Source of the DNA: Saxidomus purpurata
Taxonomy: Eukaryota > Mollusca > Bivalvia > Venerida > Veneridae
DNA length: 64,000 nt
Direction of reading: 5' to 3'
Assembly: GCA_022818135.1 (NCBI GenBank)
Contig: JAFMSR010000006.1
Span: 33,520,997 to 33,584,996, forward strand
Below are positions 36,763-47,240 of this stretch, piece after piece (the stretch's first letter is position 1; every line of letters starts with the position of its first letter). The notes beneath the pieces were generated by a model. The model was not told the DNA's origin, searched no databases, and worked only from the letters and a program-made list of their open reading frames with translations. The translations under genes were made by a program, and so were the position numbers.

Positions 36763-36836
36763 GATCTCTATAGGTCAGTGGTTAGTGTACTGGACAAAAG
36801 AACGGAAAGCCGTGGGTTCGAACCCCGCCGGAAGCT
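36763..36836 (+). repeat. tRNA-like SINE head
   Basis: A-box-like TAGGTCAGTGG and a perfect B-box GGTTCGAACCC, with a paired T-arm (GTGGG/CCCGC). Acceptor and anticodon stems are poor. It is inserted in the second copy of the EGF-exon block. It is not a functional tRNA. Confidence 0.6.
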
Positions 36837-37399
36837 GGACTCTCCTTCACTTCGTTTATCATCATTTCTCATCATCTTTTGACAAAAACTGCCTTGTCAA
36901 AGTTTTTCCATTAATACCGAGTACATCTCTGCTAACTTGTGACAAAGTCCGAAAGTAGGAACGTCGGTAAACAGAAATTCTAGGGGCATAAACTTGCGTG
37001 TCCGGAGTATACAGTGACATAGTAGCTAAGTATAGCCCAGTCATAGCTAAGTAAATTGTGAAAGAATACCGTAGAGTCCCGTGGGAAAAATTTATCCCAT
37101 GACAATAAGCGCAAAAAGGGAAAAACGAGAAAGTAACAATTGAAATGCAGGTGAATATCAGGTGAAAAGTATAAATCACAGTAGAAAAAGGAATATACAG
37201 CAATGTCTAAGGCGGGCGGAGATTACAGAGAGGGGAAGGGAAAAGTGAAAGGGCAGAGAAAGGGGATAATGCAAACAAAAAAGACAAAAAAAAAATATTG
37301 ATGGTGACTTTGCGTACACACATTCATTACAATTCATTTTAAAAAGGAGGAATTTGCTCCACAATCTATATATGCTACATGAAATCTAAACAACAAGAA

Positions 37400-38275
37400 T
37401 ATCTTAATTTGAAGGGGCATAACTCTGCAACACCTTGATTGATACACACTAAAACAAGACATGTTTGTAAAGCATTCAAATATGTATTCCCCCATGACGA
37501 CAGCCAGTTAACATTGTCATTTGACCTGAAAATTAATGGGGGTTATCTACTGGTCATGTCAATCAACCTACACCCTTTGAGGACAGTAAGCCAGTGCATT
37601 CTCTAGGCATTGATCAGACAGGTTTTTGTGTTGAAGGTCTTTATGATCTTGATCTGATGTCCTTAAAATATAGAGCGATCATTTACTGGACATGATCAAC
37701 GGACCTAAAAAAACTTGCAAACAATAGGACAATGTATTTTCCAGTTATTGATCGGACAAGCTTTTTTCTGCTGAAAGTCACTGTGACTTTGATTTTTGAC
37801 CTGCTGACCTCAAATTGATAATGGTTATCTACTGGTCATGATCAACCTATCTACAAAGTTTGAGGACATTAGAAGAAAGCATTTTCTAGCTATTGATCGG
37901 ACCAGTGTTTTCTGTTGAAAGTCACTGTGACCTTGACCTATGACCTGTTCGCCTCAAAATCTGAAGGGATCATTTTATTGTCATGACCAACCAACCTATT
38001 AAGTTTGATAAACCTAAGTCAAAATATTCATTTGTTATAAATTAGACAATGTTTTCTGTTGAAGATAACTTTGACATTAACCTTTGTCCTACCGAACAAC
38101 ATGTTCAAACCGATACACCCCTCCATCTTCGATGGGGGCACAATTATGTCAAGCAAATCTACTATCCATTGTAACAATGTACACCAAATTCATTGCAATC
38201 CTTTTGAAACAGAATGCACGACCGACAGGGTGACTCCTGTATACCCCGAACACTTCGCTTTGCGAGGGTATAATA
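37400..38275. repeat. dispersed element with ~160-bp tandem units
   Basis: Units share TATTGATCGGAC, TTTTCTG(C/T)TGAAAGTCAC, TGTGACCTTGACCTATGACC and a TACTGGTCATGATCAACC-like block, repeating about five times with decay. The element begins with GGGGCATAACTCTGC and ends in TCCATCTTCGATGGGGGCA, a hairpin. Non-coding; a plus-strand frame here is incidental. Confidence 0.7.
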
Positions 38276-38522
38276 AGAAAGATATGAACATCTAAAATTA
38301 TTGTGAATATAATTCTAGTTTAGATCAGGCGCTATCTTAATATTAAAACTACAAACCATGAGTTTTATTCTATTTAGTTTCGACAAACTCACAACCATTT
38401 TATTATGTCGTAAGGCTGAAAATTAAGGGCGTCCTATTCTATGTGATTCAGCTTAACAACATTCATCTATACATAGACATAAAAGATATCATATACGAAC
38501 AGCATAACAACAGCGAACGAAC

Positions 38523-38657
38523 CTTGACATTCATTTCTGGTCATACTGCTTCCGTCTGCCATTTTGTAACCGCTAAAACACTCACAACTGTAGGAACCAA
38601 CTTGATTTATACAGATGTGATCACAGTTGCCATTGTTTACGTCACACTCATCCACAT
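38523..38657 (-). CDS. gene B exon: EGF domain 1 (most 5' exon seen)
   Basis: A 135-base exon, phase 1-1, acceptor ATTTCACAG and donor CAAG|GTTCGT. It encodes [20 protein letters not shown], then [18 protein letters not shown] and MTRNECQ. It is a near copy of the exon at 35750. It starts in phase 1, so at least one exon with the signal peptide must lie further upstream; none is visible before the assembly gap. Confidence 0.93.
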
Positions 38658-39433
38658 CTGTGAAATACATGTATATTTACTGCAACATTTAGAAATGTAA
38701 TTTCAAATAATTTATCAATAGATCACAGCATAGAATATTATTGCACGCATATCATAATTTATAACGTATGTATTAGAAAACCTTGACTGAATAAAGCAAA
38801 TTAATAAATATCAGTGCTGAAGATTGTGGACATGATTTAGGCGTTGACGGTGATAATCGTTTATTGTAAGAAATCGATTTCTGTTTAAATAGGGCGCTAA
38901 AGAAGAAATGTAAAACGCATGCTAAAAACAGAATTTCTGTTCATGATGTTTTTCTTTCTTAAAATCTGAATTTTTGTGATGGTTTATAGGATGAAAAAAG
39001 GATGAGAAAAGGATGGGGTCTTTATAGATTGCATTTAAATTCTGCAAACGGGATTGATTAACCACTGTGGATGATATCTAACCTAGACAAATAAAGCTAT
39101 TAGCGTCTAATGCAATCTCCGTTCCGCGGTGGCAGATATTTAAAGCCTGTCGTGTGTATTTTGGAAAAATTAATTTTGAAATCACTTGTCCGTTTGAAAA
39201 TACTGGTCACTGCATATGAATCAAAACATTATACATTTCACATTTTTATGATTATCTCGTTAGCTTTCTTGCGATGGATAACACACGTTACACTTTTTCT
39301 CGCGTGATTCGTTGCTAAAAGCCAACACGTAAATAAAATACAAACCCACTGCTTTAATATTCCAATCGTATTAGTAACCTTGGCTATGTCTTGACGAATA
39401 TGCCATGTTAATTAAGCAGTTTTAGTGACAGAG

Positions 39434-39434
<1 letters not shown>

Positions 39435-39478
<44 letters not shown>

Positions 39479-39494
39479 ACGGGTTTTATTATCC

Positions 39495-39561
<67 letters not shown>
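39435..39561. repeat. (CT)n microsatellite, two blocks
   Basis: CT runs at 39435-39476 and 39495-39561 are split by TCACGGGTTTTATTATCC. Reading frames of Leu-Ser or Arg-Glu here are artefacts of the repeat. Confidence 0.95.
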
Positions 39562-39562
<1 letters not shown>

Positions 39563-40819
39563 ACACAAGTAAAGGGAGATGTCATTTTTTCAGTTCCTTT
39601 CATACAACTTCTTTTCAAGGGTTTGCTCCCTTCCTCCGTCTTCAACATTCAACCATTTGATGAGCTTCCAAAGCTTTGTGTCATTCTTTTTCATGTTAAG
39701 TGATGTAGTTTTTTTCTCTCCGGCGTCTTCGTCTGTAGCGAAGCTTAGCTCTTACAAACTTTGCATTTGCTTGTTGAAGCTTAATGTCTTACTCTTGAGA
39801 GGAAAATGTTTGGACCGCTCGCCTTCCGTCCAATAGCAAATCGTAAAAATTCCAAGTCATTACCCTAGAATGGTCTGTGTTCTCTTCTTGACCCTCGGAA
39901 AAAACTCTTATGTGCAACTTTCAAGGTGGCCTCATTGACGTCATTCGAGACTTGATATATTTATTTGCTATATACACATACATTTCAGATCATCGGTCTA
40001 TAGTTTCATAGAAAGAAACATGGCCTTTCATCGACTTTGTACTGCATGGTTAGGTAAACAGGACAATTGTAACTGCCTCAAAGATGTTCATACAAACTGG
40101 TATATGGAGTACGCATAAAAATCCCTATATGCGAAATACGCTCAATTTAAACGATGATTTGAACTCGTTTAGATTTTTTCAAATTCTAAGTTGAACCATC
40201 TTTATAATTCGGTGAATGGCGGGCAGTATTGAAATGACAATTATTGATAAGGGATTGATTCCGATGCGAAGCGCCTTTCGCACCGGGTAAATCCACAATG
40301 ATGTAACGCATGTATGTATTTTTTTTATTTGTAATCTGCATTTCGGTTCAGATTTATGAATGACATTCAGTATAAAAATCGATATCCAACTTAGTTTAAG
40401 TTAATTCTTGCTTTTGAAGATGTTAAACAAAACCGTGATGATATAATGGTAGTGTAGCGGAATGGAGTTTATGAAAAGATTTAAATCGGCGCGAAGCAAG
40501 CGCTTCGAAACATCATCGCGACCACACGGGAGTTATGACGCACCTTCTGTCATCTTCTTGCACGAACGAGCCTTAATCTGCTTGACGTACAACAAATATA
40601 CTCTGATAAATGTCTTGCATAAAATGAGTCATGCAAAGTAAATTAATCCTAGATTATCTATGATATGTCGCTCCAATATTACTACTTTTCTCCTTTTTTA
40701 ATTAAAACTTCTTTGCTTATCACTGAGCAGGTATTTGCATCTTAATGATTGAAAAAGACTCTGATATTTCTATCATGTTTAAGAAACAGAAAACATAAAA
40801 CTGTAATTAATTGACTTTC
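39562..40819. other. region between gene B and the gap, no confident feature
   Basis: No EGF exon on the minus strand and no subtilisin-type exon on the plus strand is visible. A plus-strand candidate near 39989-40055 after ACATTTCAG has no recognisable content. GC-richer patches near 40260 and 40490 look like repeat fragments. Confidence 0.4.
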
Positions 40820-41319
40820 NNNNNNNNNNNNNNNNNNNNNNNNNNNNNNNNNNNNNNNNNNNNNNNNNNNNNNNNNNNNNNNNNNNNNNNNNNNNNNNNN
40901 NNNNNNNNNNNNNNNNNNNNNNNNNNNNNNNNNNNNNNNNNNNNNNNNNNNNNNNNNNNNNNNNNNNNNNNNNNNNNNNNNNNNNNNNNNNNNNNNNNNN
41001 NNNNNNNNNNNNNNNNNNNNNNNNNNNNNNNNNNNNNNNNNNNNNNNNNNNNNNNNNNNNNNNNNNNNNNNNNNNNNNNNNNNNNNNNNNNNNNNNNNNN
41101 NNNNNNNNNNNNNNNNNNNNNNNNNNNNNNNNNNNNNNNNNNNNNNNNNNNNNNNNNNNNNNNNNNNNNNNNNNNNNNNNNNNNNNNNNNNNNNNNNNNN
41201 NNNNNNNNNNNNNNNNNNNNNNNNNNNNNNNNNNNNNNNNNNNNNNNNNNNNNNNNNNNNNNNNNNNNNNNNNNNNNNNNNNNNNNNNNNNNNNNNNNNN
41301 NNNNNNNNNNNNNNNNNNN
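40820..41319. other. assembly gap, 500 N
   Basis: Exactly 500 unknown bases, a round number usually used for gaps of unknown length. The true distance and even the adjacency of the flanks are therefore uncertain. Confidence 1.
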
Positions 41320-41391
41320 TACTTTCTTCCGTTTATAACCATCTGATATTTTATGTATTAATATTTCAAATCTTAAAATTCGATCTTGTAG

Positions 41392-41690
41392 GATTGAAGG
41401 AAGTGCACAGGACGTAGAATTTTGTTACTATTGTGACGTGTACAAGACAGACACATGTCTAGATACAGTCGAAGACATCGTCGTAACCATGAGGCTGACA
41501 AACTATTGTAAACATTTAAGAATGGTTCTAGTATCACCCAGCGGCACTGAATCAATATTATTAGATTTTACTACAAAATTGACAACATTTCGCGAAAAGA
41601 AAATAGAGCTGACATCAGTCCATTTCTTGGATGAAGAACCCTTCGGAACTTGGCGCCTTAAGTTGATTTATCCGGCTGATTCATGTGGTG
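41392..41690 (+). CDS. P-domain exon of a proprotein-convertase-like gene
   Basis: A 299-base exon between acceptor GATCTTGTAG and donor GGTG|GTAATG, phase 2 to 1. It encodes a P (Homo B) domain: VEDIVVTMRLTNYCKHLRMV, then LVSPSGTESILL and SVHFLDEEPFGTWRLKLI. LVSPSGTxS and the Glu-x-x-GTW-x-L motif are the hallmarks of kexin/furin-family P domains, which stabilise the adjacent subtilisin-like protease. The Trp of the usual VHCWGE motif is replaced by Phe-Leu. Extra Cys (FCYYC, NYCKH) may form domain-specific disulphides. The protease domain itself is not in the window. Confidence 0.85.
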
Positions 41691-42082
41691 GTAATGTTGT
41701 TACATTCAATACTTATATCATGTCTAAGACGTTACATTTGACAATGTATGCTTCGTGAAATTTCATGTTTCAATTTCATGAATGACTGCCAATGCGACTG
41801 GAAATAGTTGTCTTTAATTGTTCATTGCTTAGACCAAAATATGTTTAACACGTTAATATAGGGGCATGCTTATCTGACAAGGGTAATCAAATATATCAAA
41901 CGAACCGGGCTAACAAAGTATTTTGTTGCCTTAGGTAACAGCTTGAAATTTCCTTTATCCTACAACAATGTGCTTGTTAAATATCTGAAATCAATTATGC
42001 GTGTCACGTGATTAAGTTAATTAATTACGTGATTGACCGGATGTAAGTTAATGCTGTTTCATAACCATATTATACACTTCAG

Positions 42083-42399
42083 ATCAAACCAGTGTTCATA
42101 CTATGTCACTGATGTTATACGGAACAAAGACAAGGACCTTAGATCAGCATCAACCACGACTTAAGCATGGTAATTGTGCTAGACTCCGAAATGATAAATA
42201 TACCACAAGACGTGTCACAACAATCAGTACAGAGAGTCGAGTGTCAGTTGCAACTGAAACAGACCTGCTCTACGTCGTCATTGTTATCTGTGTCATCATA
42301 GTAGGAACTATTGTAATTTTGATATTCAGACTTCAGCAGCGATGCAACCCTCTAAGACTGAAGGAGTTAGGCAAATTTAAAAACTGCAGCGTACATTGA
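42083..42399 (+). CDS. end of P domain, transmembrane helix and tail
   Basis: A 317-base terminal exon, acceptor CACTTCAG, phase 1, stop TGA at 42397. It opens with DQTSVHTMSLMLYGTKTR, the last strand of a P domain (SLxLYGT), then a basic linker, then LLYVVIVICVIIVGTIVILI as a membrane helix and a short tail ending KNCSVH. P domain, short stalk, membrane helix and no furin-type Cys-rich region resembles the PC7 layout. Without the catalytic domain, both an active convertase and a non-protease P-domain protein remain possible. Confidence 0.82.
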
Positions 42400-42473
42400 A
42401 ATTTCAGATCTACAAAAAATATCTCAGTGAAAGTAATTTTGCTACGTAATATTTTGTGTACATAATACCAGTC

Positions 42474-42479
42474 AATAAA
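42474..42479 (+). terminator. poly(A) signal of the P-domain gene
   Basis: AATAAA lies about 75 bases after the TGA stop of the P-domain/transmembrane exon, supporting the end of that gene. Confidence 0.65.
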
Positions 42480-42869
42480 ATGGGTTAAACAATATTTATT
42501 CTTATAAATGCATATAAAATATTATATGCTACATATCGGCAATGATCGAGTAGAACGTTCTAAGCTTCTTTGAAAATTCTTTCGTAAGCAAAGGAATATG
42601 GCTCACTTTGGTAACAGTAAATTATGTAAATAAAAGGGTTCGTGCAGTCTATCTACGACAAACTTATCTTTCAAAATTAATCGAAAGTGATCTACTTAAT
42701 ATCACGTTGCTAAGGTGACGAAAAAAAAGAGAACTAATTAGTATGTTGGTATATCAAAAGAAGTCACATGGTCTATTGGAATTTGGTGCAGCCTGTGTTT
42801 TGGTATTGTAGAGAGCATTACCATACTTGTAAAATAACTTTTATAGAAATTGTTGTAAATTAAATGTAG

Positions 42870-43010
42870 GGTTAACACACGTTTTTTTCGTGTTATAACA
42901 TCTGCAGAATCCCGAGGGATGGTTGGTGCTCGAGCCCGTTAGCGTGAGGGCACCAACATATCTCGAGGGTTTCTGCAGGTGTTATAACACGATAAAACGT
43001 TCGTTAACGC
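42870..43010. repeat. long inverted repeat (foldback element), ~141 bp
   Basis: The left arm runs GTTAACACACG...CGTGTTATAACATCTGCAG...GGTTGGTGC and the right arm GCACCAACA...CTGCAGGTGTTATAACACG...CGTTAAC. Arms of about 60 bases pair with few mismatches around a spacer of about 20 bases (TCGAGCCCGTTAGCGTGAG). This is a foldback or MITE-like element just downstream of the P-domain gene. Confidence 0.85.
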
Positions 43011-44601
43011 TATTTTAGCATAAATAGCATAACAAATGATATATATAAAAATGAAACGCTCTTACTGGTACGACGCTCAATAATGCGCGGCACAACGTCC
43101 GTGGTGTTTACGTCATATTTATGACGTCACCAGCGGTTTTTAAGCCCGGCACTGTTGACGCCGTACATGATGTAAGACTTGGGAGACAGGTCCATTGTTT
43201 ACAATGGCCCTGTACTGCGCATAAATGAAAACGGGTTATAACGGCACATGAATCTCCCCGTTAACATACGTTTTTTCTCCTGTTAAAACATCAGCAAAAT
43301 AGGCAAAAACAGCACATTTCATGCTAGAATAAATTAAAAACAAATGTATTTTAGTATTGTACAATGTAGATAGGATAATAATATTTGTACAATATGGTAT
43401 ATATTTCGTCGCTGGTCTACGCCTATAACCTCTGGTAGTCACTTATTAATGCTAACTAACAAAATGCTGTGTTCTTTCAGTGATATATTTTATATTTTAT
43501 TAGTCATAGTTTGATGATATGGATCTCATTTAAGTTACAGTTCGCTGATATATTCTTTCGAAACTACTTTTTATAGAGGTGCATGTACATAACGTATATC
43601 TTTTAATTGGTTGGCAAAGCGTAAAAAGATGGAATAAATCTAAACGAAAGGTGCTACAATTTTCACATCACGCTCGTGAAAATATCAAAATTGTATCATT
43701 TTTGGTTGAGAAATATTGTATATCCAGTCAAATAATGTATCAACCAGAACGTGTATAACTGTATCAGCTACACCAACTTAACATAAATATGTGTATGATT
43801 TGCTTTATTATTTTGAGACAAGAAACAGAGAAATAGAGTTAACTGTCTCGTATTTTAAGTGGTACATGTAATTTAAATAATTTGGAAGTTATTTAAGGCG
43901 ATGGTTACTAGTTTCGCCCCTGAACAACTAAATGTTGTTGCATTTAACCTATAGCGTAAAGTCGTATATTGTTTTTTCCTTCTAGACCAAACGGCTTGAT
44001 CAATATGTAACAATTAGTAAAGATGTTATAGACGAATAATTACTGTAGTGACTATTACTGAGATAATATTTTCACGCTTGCGGTAGTGCCGTTAATGTGA
44101 TGGTTAAACATAGCAAACACACAGGTTGTATCAATCCTCATAGCTGTTTGTATGTCAAAAATTAGACATGTTCGACTGTAAGGAAGTTAAAGGTCTGGTG
44201 TACCTCGGTTTTTATCATAAAATATCCATATAATGTATGTGGTTACTTGCATGATTATGTATTTCGTCACTTACACGAAAAGTTTCAATACATGTAAATC
44301 ATCCATATATGATTCTTGTATATCAACATATCCCTTTTGTAGATTAATATGATATTCCGATTCTTTTTGTAGATCTGTGGTTACGTATTATTTTTGAAAT
44401 TATGTTCATGATGACAAATTCAAATCAGTCTTATATTCATTTTAAATGGTAATATATTAATTCAGCAATACATTTCTGATACTCACAAACGAAGTCTTCT
44501 ATCCCGATACGTATTTCATTTCAAATTAAAATTGTTGGAATAAAAATAAAGAACTCCACAAAAAGGCTGGTACTTGTATAAATATTATTATGGCTGATCA
44601 A
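43011..44601. other. intergenic DNA, no confident feature
   Basis: AT-rich. A GC-richer patch at 43080-43230 with two TGACGTCA-like TTACGTCATATTTATGACGTCA arms may be part of the foldback element's flank. No exon is supported. Confidence 0.4.
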
Positions 44602-44920
44602 TTCTCTGTATTTATACTGTGACAATGTTGAGAAAGACATGTTATATATTGTTTTTGTATTGTGACATTATTTAGAAAAACAGATTCCGTTTTTTTATAC
44701 GGTTACAATGTTAAGAAAGACGTATTAAGTATTGTTTTAATATTGTGGCAATGTTCAGAAAGACAGATTAAGTATTGTTTTTATACTGTGACACTGTTCT
44801 GAAAAGCAGAAAAAGTATTGTATTTTATATTGTGACAATGTTCAGAAAGACAGATACAGTATTGTTTTTATGTTGTGACATTGTTCAGAAAAACAGATTA
44901 AATATTTCTTTAAATTGCGA
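44602..44920. repeat. minisatellite, ~43-46 bp period, about seven units
   Basis: Units of the form TATTGTTTTTATATTGTGAC, AATGTTCAGAAAGACAGATT, AAG are repeated with small changes. The array ends just before the acceptor of the exon at 44934. Confidence 0.85.
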
Positions 44921-44933
44921 TTTTAATTTTCAG

Positions 44934-45208
44934 GGTACGCAATAACAGTTCAAATTACGAAAATTGTTGGTAACGAATATCAATGTAGTTTTGAAGTGAG
45001 AGTTGATTGCGAAAAGAAATTGGGCTTTTTATGGTGTCATAAGCAATGGCATCAATTTAAGACATGTATAGCAACAGAATATATTCACATTTCAAAGAAC
45101 ATACCTGCATTCATACGTTTTTCAAAACAAAAAATGCTTCGCTCGGTTCCTCCTATCCCCCCCGCTTTCCCTCTGGTCGGAACAACCCAGTCCTCCACAG
45201 CAGGCCAT
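44934..45208 (+). CDS. putative internal exon, Cys-containing, unrecognised
   Basis: A 275-base open exon between acceptor TAATTTTCAG and a strong donor CAT|GTAAGA, phase 1 to 0. It encodes YAITVQITKIVGNEYQCSFE, then VRVDCEKKLGFLWCHKQWHQ and FKTCIATEYIHISKNIPAFI, ending in a Pro/Ser/Thr-rich stretch. Four Cys and the beta-strand-like opening suggest an extracellular domain. No family recognised. It follows the P-domain gene on the same strand but belongs to another gene, because that gene has a stop and a poly(A) signal. A run-in of another kind cannot be excluded. Confidence 0.5.
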
Positions 45209-45281
45209 GTAAGATCCTAATAATCATTTTTTTGGCAAACATTTTATAATTATTTAAGAAAGTTCTTAAAAATGAATACAA

Positions 45282-46590
45282 GAGGGCCAAGATGGCCCTA
45301 TATCGCTAACCTTGGTACAAGTCCACTTGCCTGGTGGAAGATCACTAGATAATGTTATATACCAAATAAGTTTTCCTTTATACGCCTTTGTAAAACAAAT
45401 GATCCCCCCCCCCGGGCAAGGTCAATTTTGACCCCAGGGACATAATTTGAACAAACTTTGAAGAGGTCTACTAGGCAATGCTACATGCCAAATATCTATG
45501 CTCTAGGCCTTGTGGTTTCAGAGAAAAAGATTTTTCAAGTTTTTGCTATATAAGCCTATGTAAAACTAAGTGACCCCCGGTGCGGGGTCAATTTTGATCC
45601 GGGGGTCATAATTTGAACAAACTTGGTGGAGGTCCACTAGCCAATGCTACATGCCAAATATCTAAGCTCTAGGCCTTGTGGTTTCAAAGAAGAAGATTTT
45701 TAAAGTTTTTACTAAATAAGTCTATGTAAAACTAAGTGACCCCCCGTGCGGGATCAATTTTGACCCGGGGCTCATAATTTGAACAATCTTGGTAGAGGTC
45801 CACTAGCTAATGCTACATGCCAAATATCTAAGCTCTAGGCCTTGTGGTTTCAGAGAAAAAGATTTTTCAAGTTTTTCCTATATATTCCTTTGCAAAACTA
45901 AGTGACCACCCCCGCGGGGTCAATTTTGACCCGGGGTCATAATTTGAACAATCTTGGTAGAGGTCCACTAGCCAATGCTACATGCCAAATATCTTAGCTC
46001 TAGGCCTTGTGGTTTCAGAGAAGAAGATTTTTCAAGTTTTTCCTATATATTCCTATGCAAAACTAAGTGACCACCCCCGCGGGGTCAATTTTGACCCGGG
46101 GGTCATAATTTGAACAATCTTGGTAGAGGTCTACTAGCCAATTCTACATGCCAAATATCTAAGCTCTAGGCCTTGTGGTTTCAGAGAAGAAGATTTTTCA
46201 AGTTTTTCCTATATATGCCTATGCAAAAACTAAGTGCCCATCCGGGGGGTCAATTTTGATCCGGGGGTCATAATTTGAACAATCTTGGTAGAGGTCCACT
46301 AGACAATGCTACATGCCAAATATCTAAGCTCTAGGCCTTGTGATTTCAGAGAAGAAGATTTTTAAAGTTTTTCCTATTTGTTGCCATAGCAACCAGAGTT
46401 CTGCATGGAATGGAATTCTTTGAACAATTTTGGTAGAGCTTCATGCAAGGAACATTCCTGCACAGTTTTGTTAACATTGGCCTAGAGGTTTCAGAGGAGA
46501 TGTCATTTGAATCAAAATTTGACGGACGACGGACGACGGACAATCATCGATCAGAAAAGCTCACCCTGGCGTAGCCAGATGAGCTAATAA
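45282..46590. repeat. dispersed element with 166-bp tandem array
   Basis: It starts with AGAGGGCCAAGATGGCCCTA, a short palindrome, and ends with GACGGACGACGGACGACGGA and AAAAGCTCACCCTGGCGTAG, CCAGATGAGCT. CATGCCAAATATCT occurs at about 45484, 45650, 45816, 45981, 46148 and 46311, giving a 166-bp period. Units also share GGGGTCAATTTTGACCCGGG. The structure is that of bivalve tandem-repeat elements with hairpin ends. Confidence 0.85.
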
Positions 46591-47104
46591 AGACAGTGAT
46601 TATAATTTAAGTACGATGTACCCCAATCAAGCAAAATGTACCCCAATCTACCCCAACTTCCCAAAATGCAATGATGCTGCAAAATCTTACATTCTTAATA
46701 ACCAGCATAAATGCAAAATGCATTTACAATAATATTCGCTTCGGTTGCTGAGCTAAATTTCTTCACATTTTACACGAGTGTCTAGCATTCACAGTGGCTT
46801 ACCAGAGCTCTTGAATTTCAGACGCAGTACTTTCCCCCCTAGAAATTACAATATAACTTAATTTTCAAGAAGTTTCTTGGTAGTTAATCAGGTTTCATAA
46901 ACAAAACACACGAGTTATGCAGAGGAAATGTTCCATGACATTAAGAGGAAGTAAGCATCTCCCACCTAGCACCTTAAAGAGATCTCGCAGAGATGACGTA
47001 GCTCACGGTAAATTTTCATTTTTTTCTTTTTTATTTCCGGAGTGCCTGTTTCCAACGCATTTCAGTTATTTACAGGCAAGCAGTTGACCGAACCATCATT
47101 TCAG
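46591..47104. other. no confident feature
   Basis: It contains a short direct repeat (TACCCCAATC... at 46620-46660) and otherwise featureless DNA before the acceptor at 47104. Confidence 0.4.
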
Positions 47105-47240
47105 TGTAAATAAACAGCTCAACATCCCTTTTCACTTGAAAGAGCTTGAGCACTTTGTGAATGACCTTCAATCAGTGGGCAGTCGGAGCGACATCAAGTC
47201 AGAGACTGGGGCCAAGAGTGACCCCTCAGCAACATGCTGA
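47105..47240 (+). CDS. putative terminal exon, unrecognised
   Basis: After acceptor CATTTCAG a single frame (phase 2) reads VNKQLNIPFHLKELEHFVND, then LQSVGSRSDIKSETGAKSDP and SATC before TGA. The helical first half and the polar Ser/Lys/Glu-rich tail look like the C-terminus of a cytoplasmic or nuclear protein. The GC content is higher than that of the surroundings. A dispersed repeat begins immediately after the stop. I found no upstream partner exon with a matching phase. Confidence 0.45.

Larger units (their letters stand above)
34862..38660. repeat. two copies of an EGF-exon block (34862-35890 and 36420-38660)
   Basis: The block GATATATAG(T/A)ACGGA ... GGGCATAG...GGTGGAGCT...GAACCA at about 34880 recurs at about 36440, and CCTGAAAATGAC at 35038 recurs at 36597. 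The EGF exon with its flanks at 35640-35890 recurs at 38400-38660. The second copy is longer because a tRNA-like SINE (36763) and a tandem-repeat element (37400-38275) lie inside it. A block duplication, followed by insertions into one copy, explains the arrangement. Confidence 0.75.

Noticed and set aside
39412..39703. Open frames of Ser-Leu or Arg-Glu repeats
   Set aside because: Products of the CT microsatellite.
40779..41342. Open frames across the N run
   Set aside because: They exist only because unknown bases cannot produce stops.
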